Below are positions 53,203-61,320 of a stretch of 64,000 nt of DNA, piece after piece. The notes beneath the pieces are model-generated. The model saw only the letters and a list, made by a program, of their open reading frames with translations. It ran no database searches and had not been told where the DNA came from. Source of the stretch: [Clostridium] saccharolyticum WM1 (lineage in GTDB: Bacteria; Bacillota; Clostridia; Lachnospirales; Lachnospiraceae); NCBI RefSeq assembly GCF_000144625.1, contig NC_014376.1, forward strand, positions 1,612,001 through 1,676,000. Direction: 5' to 3'. Every line of letters begins with the position of its first letter. Positions within the stretch are counted from its first letter, which is position 1. The position numbers and the translations under genes were made by a program.

Positions 53203-53214
53203 TAATGATAGTAT
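53186..53214 (+). promoter_or_regulatory. Sigma-A promoter of the lysine riboswitch-dap operon
   Basis: TTGACA (53186-53191) and TAGTAT (53209-53214) are spaced by 17 bases. The -35 lies inside the end of the cobO-like gene. Confidence 0.65.
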
Positions 53215-53232
53215 GGTAACATACATAATAGA

Positions 53233-53393
53233 GTAGAGGTTGCGTTGCTTATTAGTACTCTGTCCGATGTATCAGGTACAGATGAGGGCAGGGGGAAGGA
53301 AGAAACGCCGAAGAACGGTATGGCCTGAGCGTACTTGTTCTGGGCATATGGTTAAGAGCCATATGACTGTCATCCAATTGGATGGGGAGCTAC
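53233..53393 (+). ncRNA. Lysine riboswitch (L box)
   Basis: Closing helix GTAG/CTAC, core AGAGGTTGCG, AGTACTCTGTCC, AGGGGGAAGGAAGAAACGCCGAAG-type (read as GGGGGAAGG ... GCCGAAG), CATATGGTTAAGAGCCATATG hairpin, GACTGTCATCC and GGGGAGCTAC match the L-box. It sits between a promoter and a terminator, upstream of dapA, and should repress dapA-dapB when lysine is abundant. Confidence 0.92.
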
Positions 53394-53429
53394 TTAAAGA
53401 AAGATGAGATTACCAGATTCTGAACTTTA

Positions 53430-53461
53430 AGAGCTGACCCTGTTGTCAGCTCTGTTTTTTA
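53430..53461 (+). terminator. Terminator controlled by the lysine riboswitch
   Basis: AGAGCTGAC and GTCAGCTCT form a 9-bp stem with a 6-base loop, followed by a G and a run of T residues. It is 37 bases after the aptamer. Confidence 0.85.
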
Positions 53462-53570
53462 TTCCTGGAAAATTTTGCTCTATGAATAAAATGCTTTGCG
53501 GAACAGAGAAGACATCGGGCCGGATGAAAGTTTACTATGTATGACGAAAAAGAATCAGGAGGATGATATT

Positions 53571-54455
53571 ATGGCAATTTTTGAAGGGGCAGGTGTAGCC
53601 CTTGTTACACCATTTAAGGAAAACGGGGAAGTTAACTATGAAAAACTGGAAGAGCTGACAGAAGAGCAGATCGCATTAGGAACAGATTCTATCATTGTAT
53701 GCGGTACAACAGGCGAAGCGTCCACCATGACTCATGAGGAGCACTTAGAGGCGATTAAATTCGTGTGTGATGTGACGAGAAAAAGAATTCCTGTCATTGC
53801 AGGAACCGGCTCCAATTGCACGGATACGGCTGTTTACCTGTCTAAGGAAGCTCAAAGGAACGGCGCGGACGGGCTTCTCCTCGTTTCTCCTTACTATAAT
53901 AAAGCAACTCAGAACGGGCTGAAGGCTCATTTTAAGGCAGTTGCCGGTGAAGTAAAGATTCCTATTCTTCTATATAATATTCCAGCGAGGACCGGAGTTA
54001 ATATTACTGCCGAGACCATAGCGGATTTGTGCCTAAATGTCCCCAACATTGTGGGAGTAAAAGAGGCAAGCGGCAATTTTTCTGCGATAGCGGATTTAAT
54101 GAATCTTACGGACGGCCGGGTGGATCTGTATTCCGGCAATGATGACCAGATCGTCCCCATGCTTTCTTTGGGAGGGAAAGGGGTTATTTCTGTTCTCTCC
54201 AACATTGCACCGGCTCAGACTCACGAAATCTGTGAGGCTTATTTTGCTGGAGATGTGAAGCGGAGCGCCGCACTGCAGCTGGCTGCAATACCTCTTATCA
54301 ATGCCTTATTCTGCGAAGTAAATCCCATTCCGGTAAAGGCAGCCTTAAATTTAATGGGGAAAGGTGCTGGCCCTATGCGTCTGCCTCTTACTGAGATGGA
54401 ACCTAAGAATCAGGAACGATTAAAACAAGCCATGATTGCGTATGGAATTCTGTGA
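53571..54455 (+). CDS. dapA: 4-hydroxy-tetrahydrodipicolinate synthase
   Basis: This 294-residue enzyme condenses pyruvate and aspartate semialdehyde, the first lysine/diaminopimelate-specific step and the source of dipicolinate for spores. Signatures are GTTGEASTMTHEEHLE, the Schiff-base lysine in VGVKEASGNF, the Tyr in LYNIPARTGVNI and GNDDQIVPMLSLG. The start at 53571 follows CAGGAGGATGATATT; an upstream ORF start at 53496 lacks an SD. Confidence 0.97.
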   Translation: MAIFEGAGVALVTPFKENGEVNYEKLEELTEEQIALGTDSIIVCGTTGEASTMTHEEHLEAIKFVCDVTRKRIPVIAGTGSNCTDTAVYLSKEAQRNGADGLLLVSPYYNKATQNGLKAHFKAVAGEVKIPILLYNIPARTGVNITAETIADLCLNVPNIVGVKEASGNFSAIADLMNLTDGRVDLYSGNDDQIVPMLSLGGKGVISVLSNIAPAQTHEICEAYFAGDVKRSAALQLAAIPLINALFCEVNPIPVKAALNLMGKGAGPMRLPLTEMEPKNQERLKQAMIAYGIL

Positions 54456-54474
54456 CCGGTAAATGATACAAAAT

Positions 54475-54578
54475 GAGGAAACACCCTTCGGGTATCCCTT
54501 TATGCCAAAAAAACCTGGGCAGGAAAGAGGAAACACCCTGGGGGTATCCCTTTATGCCCAAAAAGCCTGGGCAGGAAA
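54475..54578 (+). repeat. Exact 52-bp tandem duplication of the two-hairpin RBS element, ahead of dapB
   Basis: Two units (54475-54526 and 54527-54578) each read GAGGAAACACCC, GGGTATCCCTTTATGCC, a short A-rich loop, then CCTGGGCAGGAAA. They differ in a few loop bases. The third GAGGAA (54579) is the dapB RBS. The family consensus hairpins are ACACCC/GGGTAT and TGCCC/GGGCA. Confidence 0.85.
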
Positions 54579-54586
54579 GAGGAAAC

Positions 54587-55345
54587 ATGATTAGGATGAT
54601 AATGCACGGCTGTAACGGGGCCATGGGACAAGTGGTGACCGGGATTGCAGCAGAGGAAAAGAATATAGTCATTGTTGCGGGAATCGATCCCCATGATACC
54701 GGTCAGAATCCATATCCGGTATTTCCGTCTCTTGAGTCTTGTAACATAGAAGCAGATGTGATCGTTGATTTTACTTCCTCCAAAGCGGTGGATGGTCTTC
54801 TTGATTACAGCGTCAGGAAAGAAATACCGGTGGTAGTATGTACCACAGGGCTTTCTGAGGAGCAGATGAAAAAGCTGGAAGAGGCTGCAAATCATGTAGC
54901 AGTACTTAAGTCAGCCAACATGTCTCTTGGAGTCAACCTGCTTATGAAGCTGGTAAAAGACGCAGCCCAGATTCTTGCGGCAGCAGGATTTGACATTGAA
55001 ATATTGGAAAAGCATCACAATAAGAAACTGGATGCCCCCAGCGGAACTGCCCTTGCCCTGGCAGATTCCATCAATGAAGCTATGGATCAGGAGTTTCATT
55101 ATGTATACGACAGAAGTCAGGTCAGAAAGGCCAGAGACAAAAAAGAGATCGGGATCCAGTCCGTCCGGGGAGGAACCATCGTCGGAGAACATGATGTGAT
55201 TTTTGCAGGAACGGATGAGATCGTCACCTTCCATCATACTGCCTATTCCAAAGCGATTTTTGCAAAAGGCGCTGTCTCCGCAGCAAAGTTCCTGGCAGGA
55301 AAAGCCCCGGGATTCTATACCATGAAAGATGTAATAGATTCTTAA
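54587..55345 (+). CDS. dapB: 4-hydroxy-tetrahydrodipicolinate reductase
   Basis: This 252-residue NAD(P)H enzyme reduces the DapA product. It has the nucleotide motif MHGCNGAMGQVV, the DFTSSKAVDGLLDYSV region, CTTGLSEEQMKKLEE, the substrate loop SANMSLGVNLLMKLV, EKHHNKKLDAPSGTALALAD with the conserved Lys/His residues and GTDEIVTFHHTAYSK. Start ATG 54587 is directly after the duplicated repeat, whose final GAGGAAAC provides the SD. It is the second gene of the lysine-regulated unit. Confidence 0.95.
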   Translation: MIRMIMHGCNGAMGQVVTGIAAEEKNIVIVAGIDPHDTGQNPYPVFPSLESCNIEADVIVDFTSSKAVDGLLDYSVRKEIPVVVCTTGLSEEQMKKLEEAANHVAVLKSANMSLGVNLLMKLVKDAAQILAAAGFDIEILEKHHNKKLDAPSGTALALADSINEAMDQEFHYVYDRSQVRKARDKKEIGIQSVRGGTIVGEHDVIFAGTDEIVTFHHTAYSKAIFAKGAVSAAKFLAGKAPGFYTMKDVIDS

Positions 55346-55421
55346 AAATTCCAAAATTTCCCACCATAATTCATTCGGCCTTTACACATACTAATCGTAG
55401 AAAATGAAAGGAGAATGTATT

Positions 55422-55739
55422 ATGAAGAGAATAAAACCATTTGCAATCGCACTGATTGTCATTATGACAGTCATGTGTCTGTCAGCCTGCGGTACCACCA
55501 AGAATAACGATGGAACTTCAGCAGGTACAACAGCAGCTACTACCCAGACTACAGCAGCAACAACAAAGACTGATACTACCAGCGCTGCTGATACAACAGG
55601 TGCCGGAGCTTCTACAACTGGTGCGAATGAAAGCACCGGAGTGGTTAATGGTGCTGTTAACGATGTAGAAAAAGGAGTAGACAAAATAACAGGGGAAAGC
55701 AATGGCCAGCCAACCACTGAAGTCACAAAGGCTCCATAA
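55422..55739 (+). CDS. Threonine/serine-rich lipoprotein, unknown
   Basis: This 105-residue protein has a lipoprotein signal (lipobox LSAC, Cys23) and then about 60 residues rich in Thr, Ala, Gly and Ser (TTAATTQTTAATTKTDTTSA), a likely unstructured spacer, ending in a VVNGAVNDVEKGVDKITGE segment. The latter resembles small clostridial lipoproteins. AAAGGAGAATGTATT precedes the ATG at 55422. Role unknown; exposed on the cell surface. Confidence 0.75.
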   Translation: MKRIKPFAIALIVIMTVMCLSACGTTKNNDGTSAGTTAATTQTTAATTKTDTTSAADTTGAGASTTGANESTGVVNGAVNDVEKGVDKITGESNGQPTTEVTKAP

Positions 55740-55751
55740 TAAAAAAAATAT

Positions 55752-55791
55752 GAAAAAGCTTCAGGCAGGAATTCCATGCTTGAAGCTTTTT
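55752..55791 (+). terminator. Terminator after the lipoprotein gene
   Basis: AAAAAGCTTCA and TGAAGCTTTTTT form an A/U-flanked stem, with the descending T tract as part of the arm. Confidence 0.85.
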
Positions 55792-55937
55792 TAATTATAA
55801 GTTATAATAAAATTATCAAGTCTTGCTGTATTTTCAATCATTTCTATTTTTATTTTTATCAAAAACCTATATTCCGGCCGGATATCCAGAACATTTTAAT
55901 TTAGTAAGGGCCTGCTTGGCAGGGAGGCAGAACAAAT

Positions 55938-56309
55938 ATGAAAGGGAAATTTGATTATTTTAAATATCAGCGGTATAATAAGAAAAGAAAAAAAACCTGG
56001 AGAAACCTTAAGCGGTTTATTCCCCACGAAGAGAGCCGGATCCTGCGCTTAAGAAAAAGCCTGCTGCTTCTTCTTGCTTTGGAAGGTACGGCACTTACTT
56101 TGCTGTATGGAGGTATGATTGGAGATAATGAAAACGGATTTCTGTTTTTCGGTTATGAAACAAAGGAAGAGAAGGAAGTGACGGCGGAAGCTTTCTGGGC
56201 CAGAAAAACCGGAGAAACCAGGGAGCGGGGACTATCCGTTGACTGGAAGGACGGCACGTTGAAACTCTGGCAGAAGGTGGAGCGGGTGATTCTTCAGGGA
56301 CCTGATTGA
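55938..56309 (+). CDS. Hypothetical membrane-anchored protein (123 aa)
   Basis: This 123-residue protein has a strongly basic N-terminus (about residues 1-45, KKRKKTWRNLKRF), one membrane helix (about 43-62, LLLLLALEGTALTLLYGG) and an acidic, charged C-terminal tail probably outside the cell. The ATG lies about 18 bases after AGGGAGG, so spacing is only fair. No domain is recognised; it lies between the lipoprotein and the purine genes. Confidence 0.55.
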   Translation: MKGKFDYFKYQRYNKKRKKTWRNLKRFIPHEESRILRLRKSLLLLLALEGTALTLLYGGMIGDNENGFLFFGYETKEEKEVTAEAFWARKTGETRERGLSVDWKDGTLKLWQKVERVILQGPD

Positions 56310-56357
56310 GAAATAAAATCCCATGATGGTCATAAGTATTTATAATAATAAAACCAG

Positions 56358-56386
56358 TTGCAATCCCATTTTTACTGTATTATAAT
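56358..56386 (+). promoter_or_regulatory. Predicted sigma-A promoter of the purC-purF unit
   Basis: TTGCAA (56358-56363) and TATAAT (56381-56386) are spaced by 17 bases, 70 bases ahead of purC. No purine riboswitch was seen in this leader. Confidence 0.6.
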
Positions 56387-56455
56387 TTCTACTGAAACAC
56401 CATAGTTTTATTTGAAAAACTTATAAATTAATTCAGAAAAGGACAGGTGGATACC

Positions 56456-57163
56456 GTGGAGAAAAAAGAACTGCTGTATGAGGGAAAAGCGAAAAAGGTT
56501 TATACGACAGAAGACCCCGATGTATTGATCGTTTCATACAAAGATGATGCAACCGCATTTAATGGTCTTAAAAAAGGCACGATTGTGGGTAAAGGCGCGG
56601 TCAACAACCGGATGACAAACTTTATCTTCAAGAAGCTGGAAGCCAAAGGCGTTCCCACCCACCTGGTGGAAGAGTTAAATGACCGTGAGACTGTGGTGAA
56701 GAAAGTGGAGATCATTCCTCTTGAGGTAATCATCAGAAACTATTCCGCAGGAAGCTTTGCTAAAAAGATGGGTATGGAAGAAGGCATAAAATTCGCCTGC
56801 CCCACACTTGAATTCAGTTATAAAAACGACGATTTGGGTGATCCGTTCATTAACAGCTATTATGCCCTGGCCCTGGAGCTGGCGACTCAGGATGAGATCG
56901 ATAAAATCACGGAATATGCCTTTAAAGTAAATGAAGTGCTTAAAGAATATTTCGATCGTTTAAATATTGATTTAATCGATTTTAAGATAGAATTCGGCCG
57001 TTACCATAATCAGGTTATTCTGGCTGATGAGATCTCCCCGGATACATGCAGGCTGTGGGATAAGGATACCCACGAAAAGCTGGATAAGGACCGTTTCCGC
57101 AGGGATTTGGGCGGTGTGGAAGACGCATATGAGGAAGTATTCCGCCGCCTGGGCATCCGGTAA
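56456..57163 (+). CDS. purC: Phosphoribosylaminoimidazole-succinocarboxamide synthase
   Basis: This 235-residue SAICAR synthase performs the ATP-dependent addition of aspartate to CAIR in purine synthesis. It begins [18 protein letters not shown] and contains [31 protein letters not shown] and [13 protein letters not shown]. Translation starts at GTG 56456, in line with the family; a second GTG three codons earlier is possible. AAAGGACAGGTGG precedes it. Confidence 0.95.
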   Translation: MEKKELLYEGKAKKVYTTEDPDVLIVSYKDDATAFNGLKKGTIVGKGAVNNRMTNFIFKKLEAKGVPTHLVEELNDRETVVKKVEIIPLEVIIRNYSAGSFAKKMGMEEGIKFACPTLEFSYKNDDLGDPFINSYYALALELATQDEIDKITEYAFKVNEVLKEYFDRLNIDLIDFKIEFGRYHNQVILADEISPDTCRLWDKDTHEKLDKDRFRRDLGGVEDAYEEVFRRLGIR

Positions 57164-57167
57164 GCAG

Positions 57168-57230
57168 CATAGAGAGGAACAACCAACGGGTGTACCTTTA
57201 TACTTAAATAGCATGGGCTGGAAAGAGGAA
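57168..57230 (+). repeat. Two-hairpin RBS-linked intergenic repeat, copy ahead of purF
   Basis: GAGAGGAACAACC-AAC-GGGTGTACCTTTATAC, then AGCATGGGCTGGAAAGAGGAAAG before the purF ATG at 57240. The first arm is diverged but the GTGTACCTTTAT spacer and GGAAAGAGGAAA RBS are intact. Confidence 0.65.
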
Positions 57231-57239
57231 AGATATCAG

Positions 57240-58682
57240 ATGAATAACGAATGGGATTTCAATTTAGAGGAAGAGTTGCATGAGGAATGCGGCGTATTCG
57301 GAATGTATGATTTTGATGGTTGCGACGTTTCTTCCACCATTTATTATGGACTGTTTGCATTGCAGCACAGAGGCCAGGAAAGCTGCGGAATTGCTGTCAG
57401 CGAAACGGAAGGTCCCAAGGGAAAGGTAAACGCCCATAAGGGGATGGGATTATGCAACGAGGTCTTTACCCCGGAAATTTTAGAAAACCTCCGGGGCAAT
57501 ATCGGCGTAGGCCATGTTCGTTATTCTACTGCAGGCAGCAGCACACGGGAAAATGCCCAGCCTCTTGTGCTCAATTATTTAAAAGGAACTCTGGCTATGG
57601 CCCATAACGGTAATCTGGTCAATGCGCCGGAGTTAAGACGTGAGCTTGAATATAACGGTGCCATTTTCCAGACAACCATTGATTCAGAGGTGATTGCCTA
57701 TCACATTGCCCGGGAGAGGGTGAAGGCTGCCACGGTTGAGGCTGCAGTTGCAAATGCCATGAAAAAGATCCAGGGGGCTTATTCCCTTGTCATTATGAGT
57801 CCCCGTAAAATGATCGGGGTCAGAGATCCTTATGGATTTAAGCCGCTGTGCATTGGAAAGCGTGATAATGCCTATATCCTGGTATCGGAAAGCTGCGCTC
57901 TTGATACCATAGGCGCAGAGTTTGTCAGGGATGTCCGTCCTGGGGAAATCGTGACCATAACAAAGGAAGGAATCGTTTCTGATACAAGCCTCTGCCCTGA
58001 AGATAAGTCAAAGGAAGCCAGATGTATTTTTGAATATATTTATTTTGCAAGACCGGACAGTGTATTTGACGGTGTCAGTGTCTATCATTCCAGGGTGTGG
58101 GCAGGCCGTGCCCTTGCCTTGGATTCCCCGGTGGAAGCGGACTTGGTCGTGGGGGTTCCTGAGTCGGGGAATGCCGCAGCCCTGGGTTATTCCCTTCAGT
58201 CCGGGATTCCTTATGGGACTGCATTTGTAAAGAATTCTTATGTAGGCAGGACATTTATCAAGCCAAAACAGAGCAACCGGGAATCCTCCGTAAGGATTAA
58301 GCTGAATGTGCTGAGGGAAGCCGTAATGGGGAGGCGTGTTATCATGATCGATGACTCCATAGTAAGGGGAACCACCAGCGCCCTCATCGTTAATATGCTT
58401 CGGGAGGCAGGAGCAAAGGAGGTTCATGTAAGGATCAGTTCCCCTCCGTTTCTTCATCCCTGCTATTTTGGAACTGACATACCAAACGAAGAACAGCTGA
58501 TCGCACATAACAGGACCATTGAGGAGATCCGGAAGGTTCTGGGAGCGGATTCCCTGTCTTATTTAAAGCTTGAACGGCTGAATGAAATGGCGGAAGGACT
58601 TCCGATCTGCAATGCCTGTTTTAGCGGTAATTATCCCATAGAGCCTCCCAAGGAGGATATCAGGGGAGAACACAGTGAGTAG
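57240..58682 (+). CDS. purF: Amidophosphoribosyltransferase
   Basis: This 480-residue enzyme makes phosphoribosylamine from PRPP and glutamine, the committed purine step. An N-terminal propeptide of 16 residues precedes the catalytic Cys17 (EECGVFGMYDF), as in the Bacillus type. The glutaminase domain has GHVRYSTAGSS and AHNGNLVNAPELR, the PRPP loop is MIDDSIVRGTTSA and ICNACFSGNYP contains candidate Fe-S cysteines. The start at 57240 follows AAAGAGGAAAG. Confidence 0.95.
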   Translation: MNNEWDFNLEEELHEECGVFGMYDFDGCDVSSTIYYGLFALQHRGQESCGIAVSETEGPKGKVNAHKGMGLCNEVFTPEILENLRGNIGVGHVRYSTAGSSTRENAQPLVLNYLKGTLAMAHNGNLVNAPELRRELEYNGAIFQTTIDSEVIAYHIARERVKAATVEAAVANAMKKIQGAYSLVIMSPRKMIGVRDPYGFKPLCIGKRDNAYILVSESCALDTIGAEFVRDVRPGEIVTITKEGIVSDTSLCPEDKSKEARCIFEYIYFARPDSVFDGVSVYHSRVWAGRALALDSPVEADLVVGVPESGNAAALGYSLQSGIPYGTAFVKNSYVGRTFIKPKQSNRESSVRIKLNVLREAVMGRRVIMIDDSIVRGTTSALIVNMLREAGAKEVHVRISSPPFLHPCYFGTDIPNEEQLIAHNRTIEEIRKVLGADSLSYLKLERLNEMAEGLPICNACFSGNYPIEPPKEDIRGEHSE

Positions 58683-58697
58683 GAACATGAATGATTA

Positions 58698-58756
58698 GAA
58701 CCGGGGACCGCCGGTCCGGCTGGGTTATCCAGCCAGGAGGTCCCCGGTTCCTCTTC
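58698..58756 (+). terminator. Terminator after purF
   Basis: GAACCGGGGACC and GGTCCCCGGTTC form a perfect 12-bp stem; the loop holds a second hairpin CTGG/CCAG. CTCTTCCC follows. Confidence 0.85.
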
Positions 58757-58817
58757 CCATGAAATAAAAAATATGTTATCATAAATTATAATTAACCCAA
58801 GGAGGAATTTAACAACC

Positions 58818-60248
58818 ATGACAGATAGATACCAAAGCCCGCTGTCTGAGCGCTATGCAGGCAAGGAGATGCAGTCCATCTTTTCCCCGGACAGAAAATT
58901 CAAGACATGGAGAAGGCTGTGGGTTGCCCTGGCGGAAGTGGAAAAGGAGCTTGGACTTCCCATCAGTTCAGAGCAGATAGATGAATTAAAGGCCCATCAG
59001 GATGATATCAATTACGATGTGGCGACACAGAGGGAAAAAGAAGTACGTCATGATGTTATGTCTCATGTATATGCATATGGCATCCAGTGTCCAAAGGCCA
59101 AGGGGATCATCCATCTGGGAGCCACATCCTGCTATGTGGGCGATAATACGGATATTATTATAATGACAGAAGCCTTGAAGCTGGTCCGCAGAAAGCTTTT
59201 AAATGTCATTGATGAGCTGGCACGGTTTGCTGAGAAATATAAGGATCTGCCTACCCTGGCCTTTACCCACTTCCAGCCGGCTCAGCCAACGACAGTTGGG
59301 AAAAGAGCTGCTCTCTGGCTTCACGATCTGACCATGGATCTGGAGGACCTGGATTATATTCTCGGCTCCATCCGCCTTCTTGGTTCCAAGGGGACTACAG
59401 GGACTCAGGCCAGCTTTCTGGAATTGTTTGACGGAAACATGGACAAGGTGAGAAGGGCGGATGACATGATTGCGGAAAAGCTGGGATTTTCCGGCTGCTA
59501 TCCGGTTTCCGGCCAGACCTACTCCAGGAAGGTGGACAGCCGTGTGGTGAATGTTCTGGCAGGTATTGCACAAAGTGCCCATAAATTTTCCAATGATATC
59601 CGCCTCCTTCAGCATTTAAAAGAAGTGGAAGAGCCATTTGAAAAGAGTCAGATCGGTTCTTCTGCCATGGCTTATAAGCGCAATCCCATGAGAAGTGAGC
59701 GAATGGCCTCTCTTTCCAATTATGTCATGGCAGATGTGATGAACCCCATGCTGGTTTCCTCCACCCAGTGGTTTGAGAGAACTCTTGACGATTCTGCCAA
59801 TAAACGTTTAAGCATTCCGGAAGGCTTTCTGGCTGTGGATGGAATTTTAGACCTTTATTTAAATGTGGTGGATGGGCTTGTGGTATATCCAAAAGTCATT
59901 GAGAAGCACATGATGGCTGAGCTTCCCTTCATGGCTACGGAAAATATCATGATGGATGCAGTAAAGGCCGGAGGAGACAGGCAGGAGCTTCATGAACGGA
60001 TCAGGGAGCTTTCCATGGAAGCAGGACGGAATGTGAAGGTCAACGGCCTTGATAACAACTTGCTGGAGCTGATTGCTGCAGATTCTTCCTTTAATCTTTC
60101 CCTGGAGGATTTAAAAAAGAGCATGGATCCCAAAAGATATGTCGGCTGTGCCCCGGCGCAGGTAACCGCTTATCTGGAAGAGATTGTAAAGCCCCTTCTG
60201 AAGGAAAACAGGGACATACTTGGAATGAAAGCAGAAATTCACGTATAA
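58818..60248 (+). CDS. purB: Adenylosuccinate lyase
   Basis: This 476-residue fumarase/aspartase-superfamily enzyme cleaves SAICAR and adenylosuccinate to release fumarate, serving two steps of the purine pathway. The signature SSAMAYKRNPMRSERM, the early substrate loop IHLGATSCYVGDNTD and THFQPAQPTTVGKRAALW are present. GGAGGAATTTAACAACC precedes the ATG at 58818. It is the length of the long bacterial/animal type. Confidence 0.96.
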   Translation: MTDRYQSPLSERYAGKEMQSIFSPDRKFKTWRRLWVALAEVEKELGLPISSEQIDELKAHQDDINYDVATQREKEVRHDVMSHVYAYGIQCPKAKGIIHLGATSCYVGDNTDIIIMTEALKLVRRKLLNVIDELARFAEKYKDLPTLAFTHFQPAQPTTVGKRAALWLHDLTMDLEDLDYILGSIRLLGSKGTTGTQASFLELFDGNMDKVRRADDMIAEKLGFSGCYPVSGQTYSRKVDSRVVNVLAGIAQSAHKFSNDIRLLQHLKEVEEPFEKSQIGSSAMAYKRNPMRSERMASLSNYVMADVMNPMLVSSTQWFERTLDDSANKRLSIPEGFLAVDGILDLYLNVVDGLVVYPKVIEKHMMAELPFMATENIMMDAVKAGGDRQELHERIRELSMEAGRNVKVNGLDNNLLELIAADSSFNLSLEDLKKSMDPKRYVGCAPAQVTAYLEEIVKPLLKENRDILGMKAEIHV

Positions 60249-60255
60249 AGGGTTT

Positions 60256-60299
60256 ACAGGCAGACGTCAGAAATATTAAGAAGTCTGCCTGTGTTTTTC
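60256..60299 (+). terminator. Terminator after purB
   Basis: ACAGGCAGAC and GTCTGCCTGT form a 10-bp stem with a 17-base loop, then TTTTTC. Confidence 0.85.
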
Positions 60300-60325
60300 T
60301 TGATTTTCCATAGCAGGAGGAATTC

Positions 60326-61219
60326 ATGAGCAGTAATTTGGAATACTATAAGGTGTTTTATTATGTGGCCCAGCTTGAAAGCATAACATTGGCAGCGGAA
60401 AAGCTGTGCATCTCCCAGCCGGCGGTGAGCCAGGCGGTAAGGCAGTTGGAGAAAGCTCTGGACAGCCAGCTTTTTCTGCGGACTTCCAAAGGCGTCCGTC
60501 TGACACGGGAGGGGGAATTTTTTTACGGATATGTGAAATCCGGTTTAGAAAGTATCTGGCACGGGGAAAGTATGTTAAAAAGGCTGAAGGATTTAGAGAC
60601 AGGAGAGGTGCGGATCGGGGCCAGTGATATGACCCTTCAGTTTTATCTACTGCCTTATCTGGAGAAATTCCATGAGCTGTATCCAGGCATCAAGGTAAGC
60701 GTTTCCAACGGGCCTACGCCTGAGACTCTCCGGTATTTGTATGAGGGAAAGATTGATTTTGGGGTGGTCAGCACTCCCTTTGAAGCAAAAAGTGAGGTCA
60801 TGCGCATTGATGTAAAAGAAATTAAGAATGTGTTTGTGGCTGGAGATAATTTCCGCTATTTAAAAGATCAGGAACTGGATTATGAAATTTTAAAAGAACT
60901 GCCCTGTATTTTCCTTGAAAAAAATACCAGTACCAGGACATTTATGGATGAATATCTGTCTGGCCGGGGCATAACGGTAGAGCCGGAGTTTGAACTTTCC
61001 ACCAGTGACATGATCGTTCAGTTTGCCATGCGGAATCTGGGAATCGGATGTGTTATGTCGGGATTTGCACAGATGGAGCTGGAAAAGGAGAATCTAGTGG
61101 AGTTAAAGTTCCGTGATGAAATGCCGAAGCGTCATTTTACCATAGTCACAGACAGTAAGACAACCGTTTCTCCTGCCGGGAAGCGCCTTTTGCAGTTAAT
61201 GACTAGTGATATAAGCTGA
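60326..61219 (+). CDS. LysR family transcriptional regulator
   Basis: This 297-residue LysR-type regulator has the N-terminal helix-turn-helix SITLAAEKLCISQPAVSQAV (about residues 18-37) and a Rossmann-type effector domain. It sits between purB and purA and may respond to a purine or amino acid metabolite, but no target can be assigned. GCAGGAGGAATTC precedes the ATG at 60326. Confidence 0.9.
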   Translation: MSSNLEYYKVFYYVAQLESITLAAEKLCISQPAVSQAVRQLEKALDSQLFLRTSKGVRLTREGEFFYGYVKSGLESIWHGESMLKRLKDLETGEVRIGASDMTLQFYLLPYLEKFHELYPGIKVSVSNGPTPETLRYLYEGKIDFGVVSTPFEAKSEVMRIDVKEIKNVFVAGDNFRYLKDQELDYEILKELPCIFLEKNTSTRTFMDEYLSGRGITVEPEFELSTSDMIVQFAMRNLGIGCVMSGFAQMELEKENLVELKFRDEMPKRHFTIVTDSKTTVSPAGKRLLQLMTSDIS

Positions 61220-61320
61220 AATTATGTAAAATATAAATAATATTGATTTTACTTATGAGTTTTCCTGAGTTATCATAGGTAAGTAAAAGGCATTTTTTCA
61301 CTCGAAGGAGGAACAATCAA

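Noticed and set aside
56310..56455. Purine riboswitch ahead of purC
   Set aside because: No conserved purine aptamer loop sequences are visible; only a promoter is supported.
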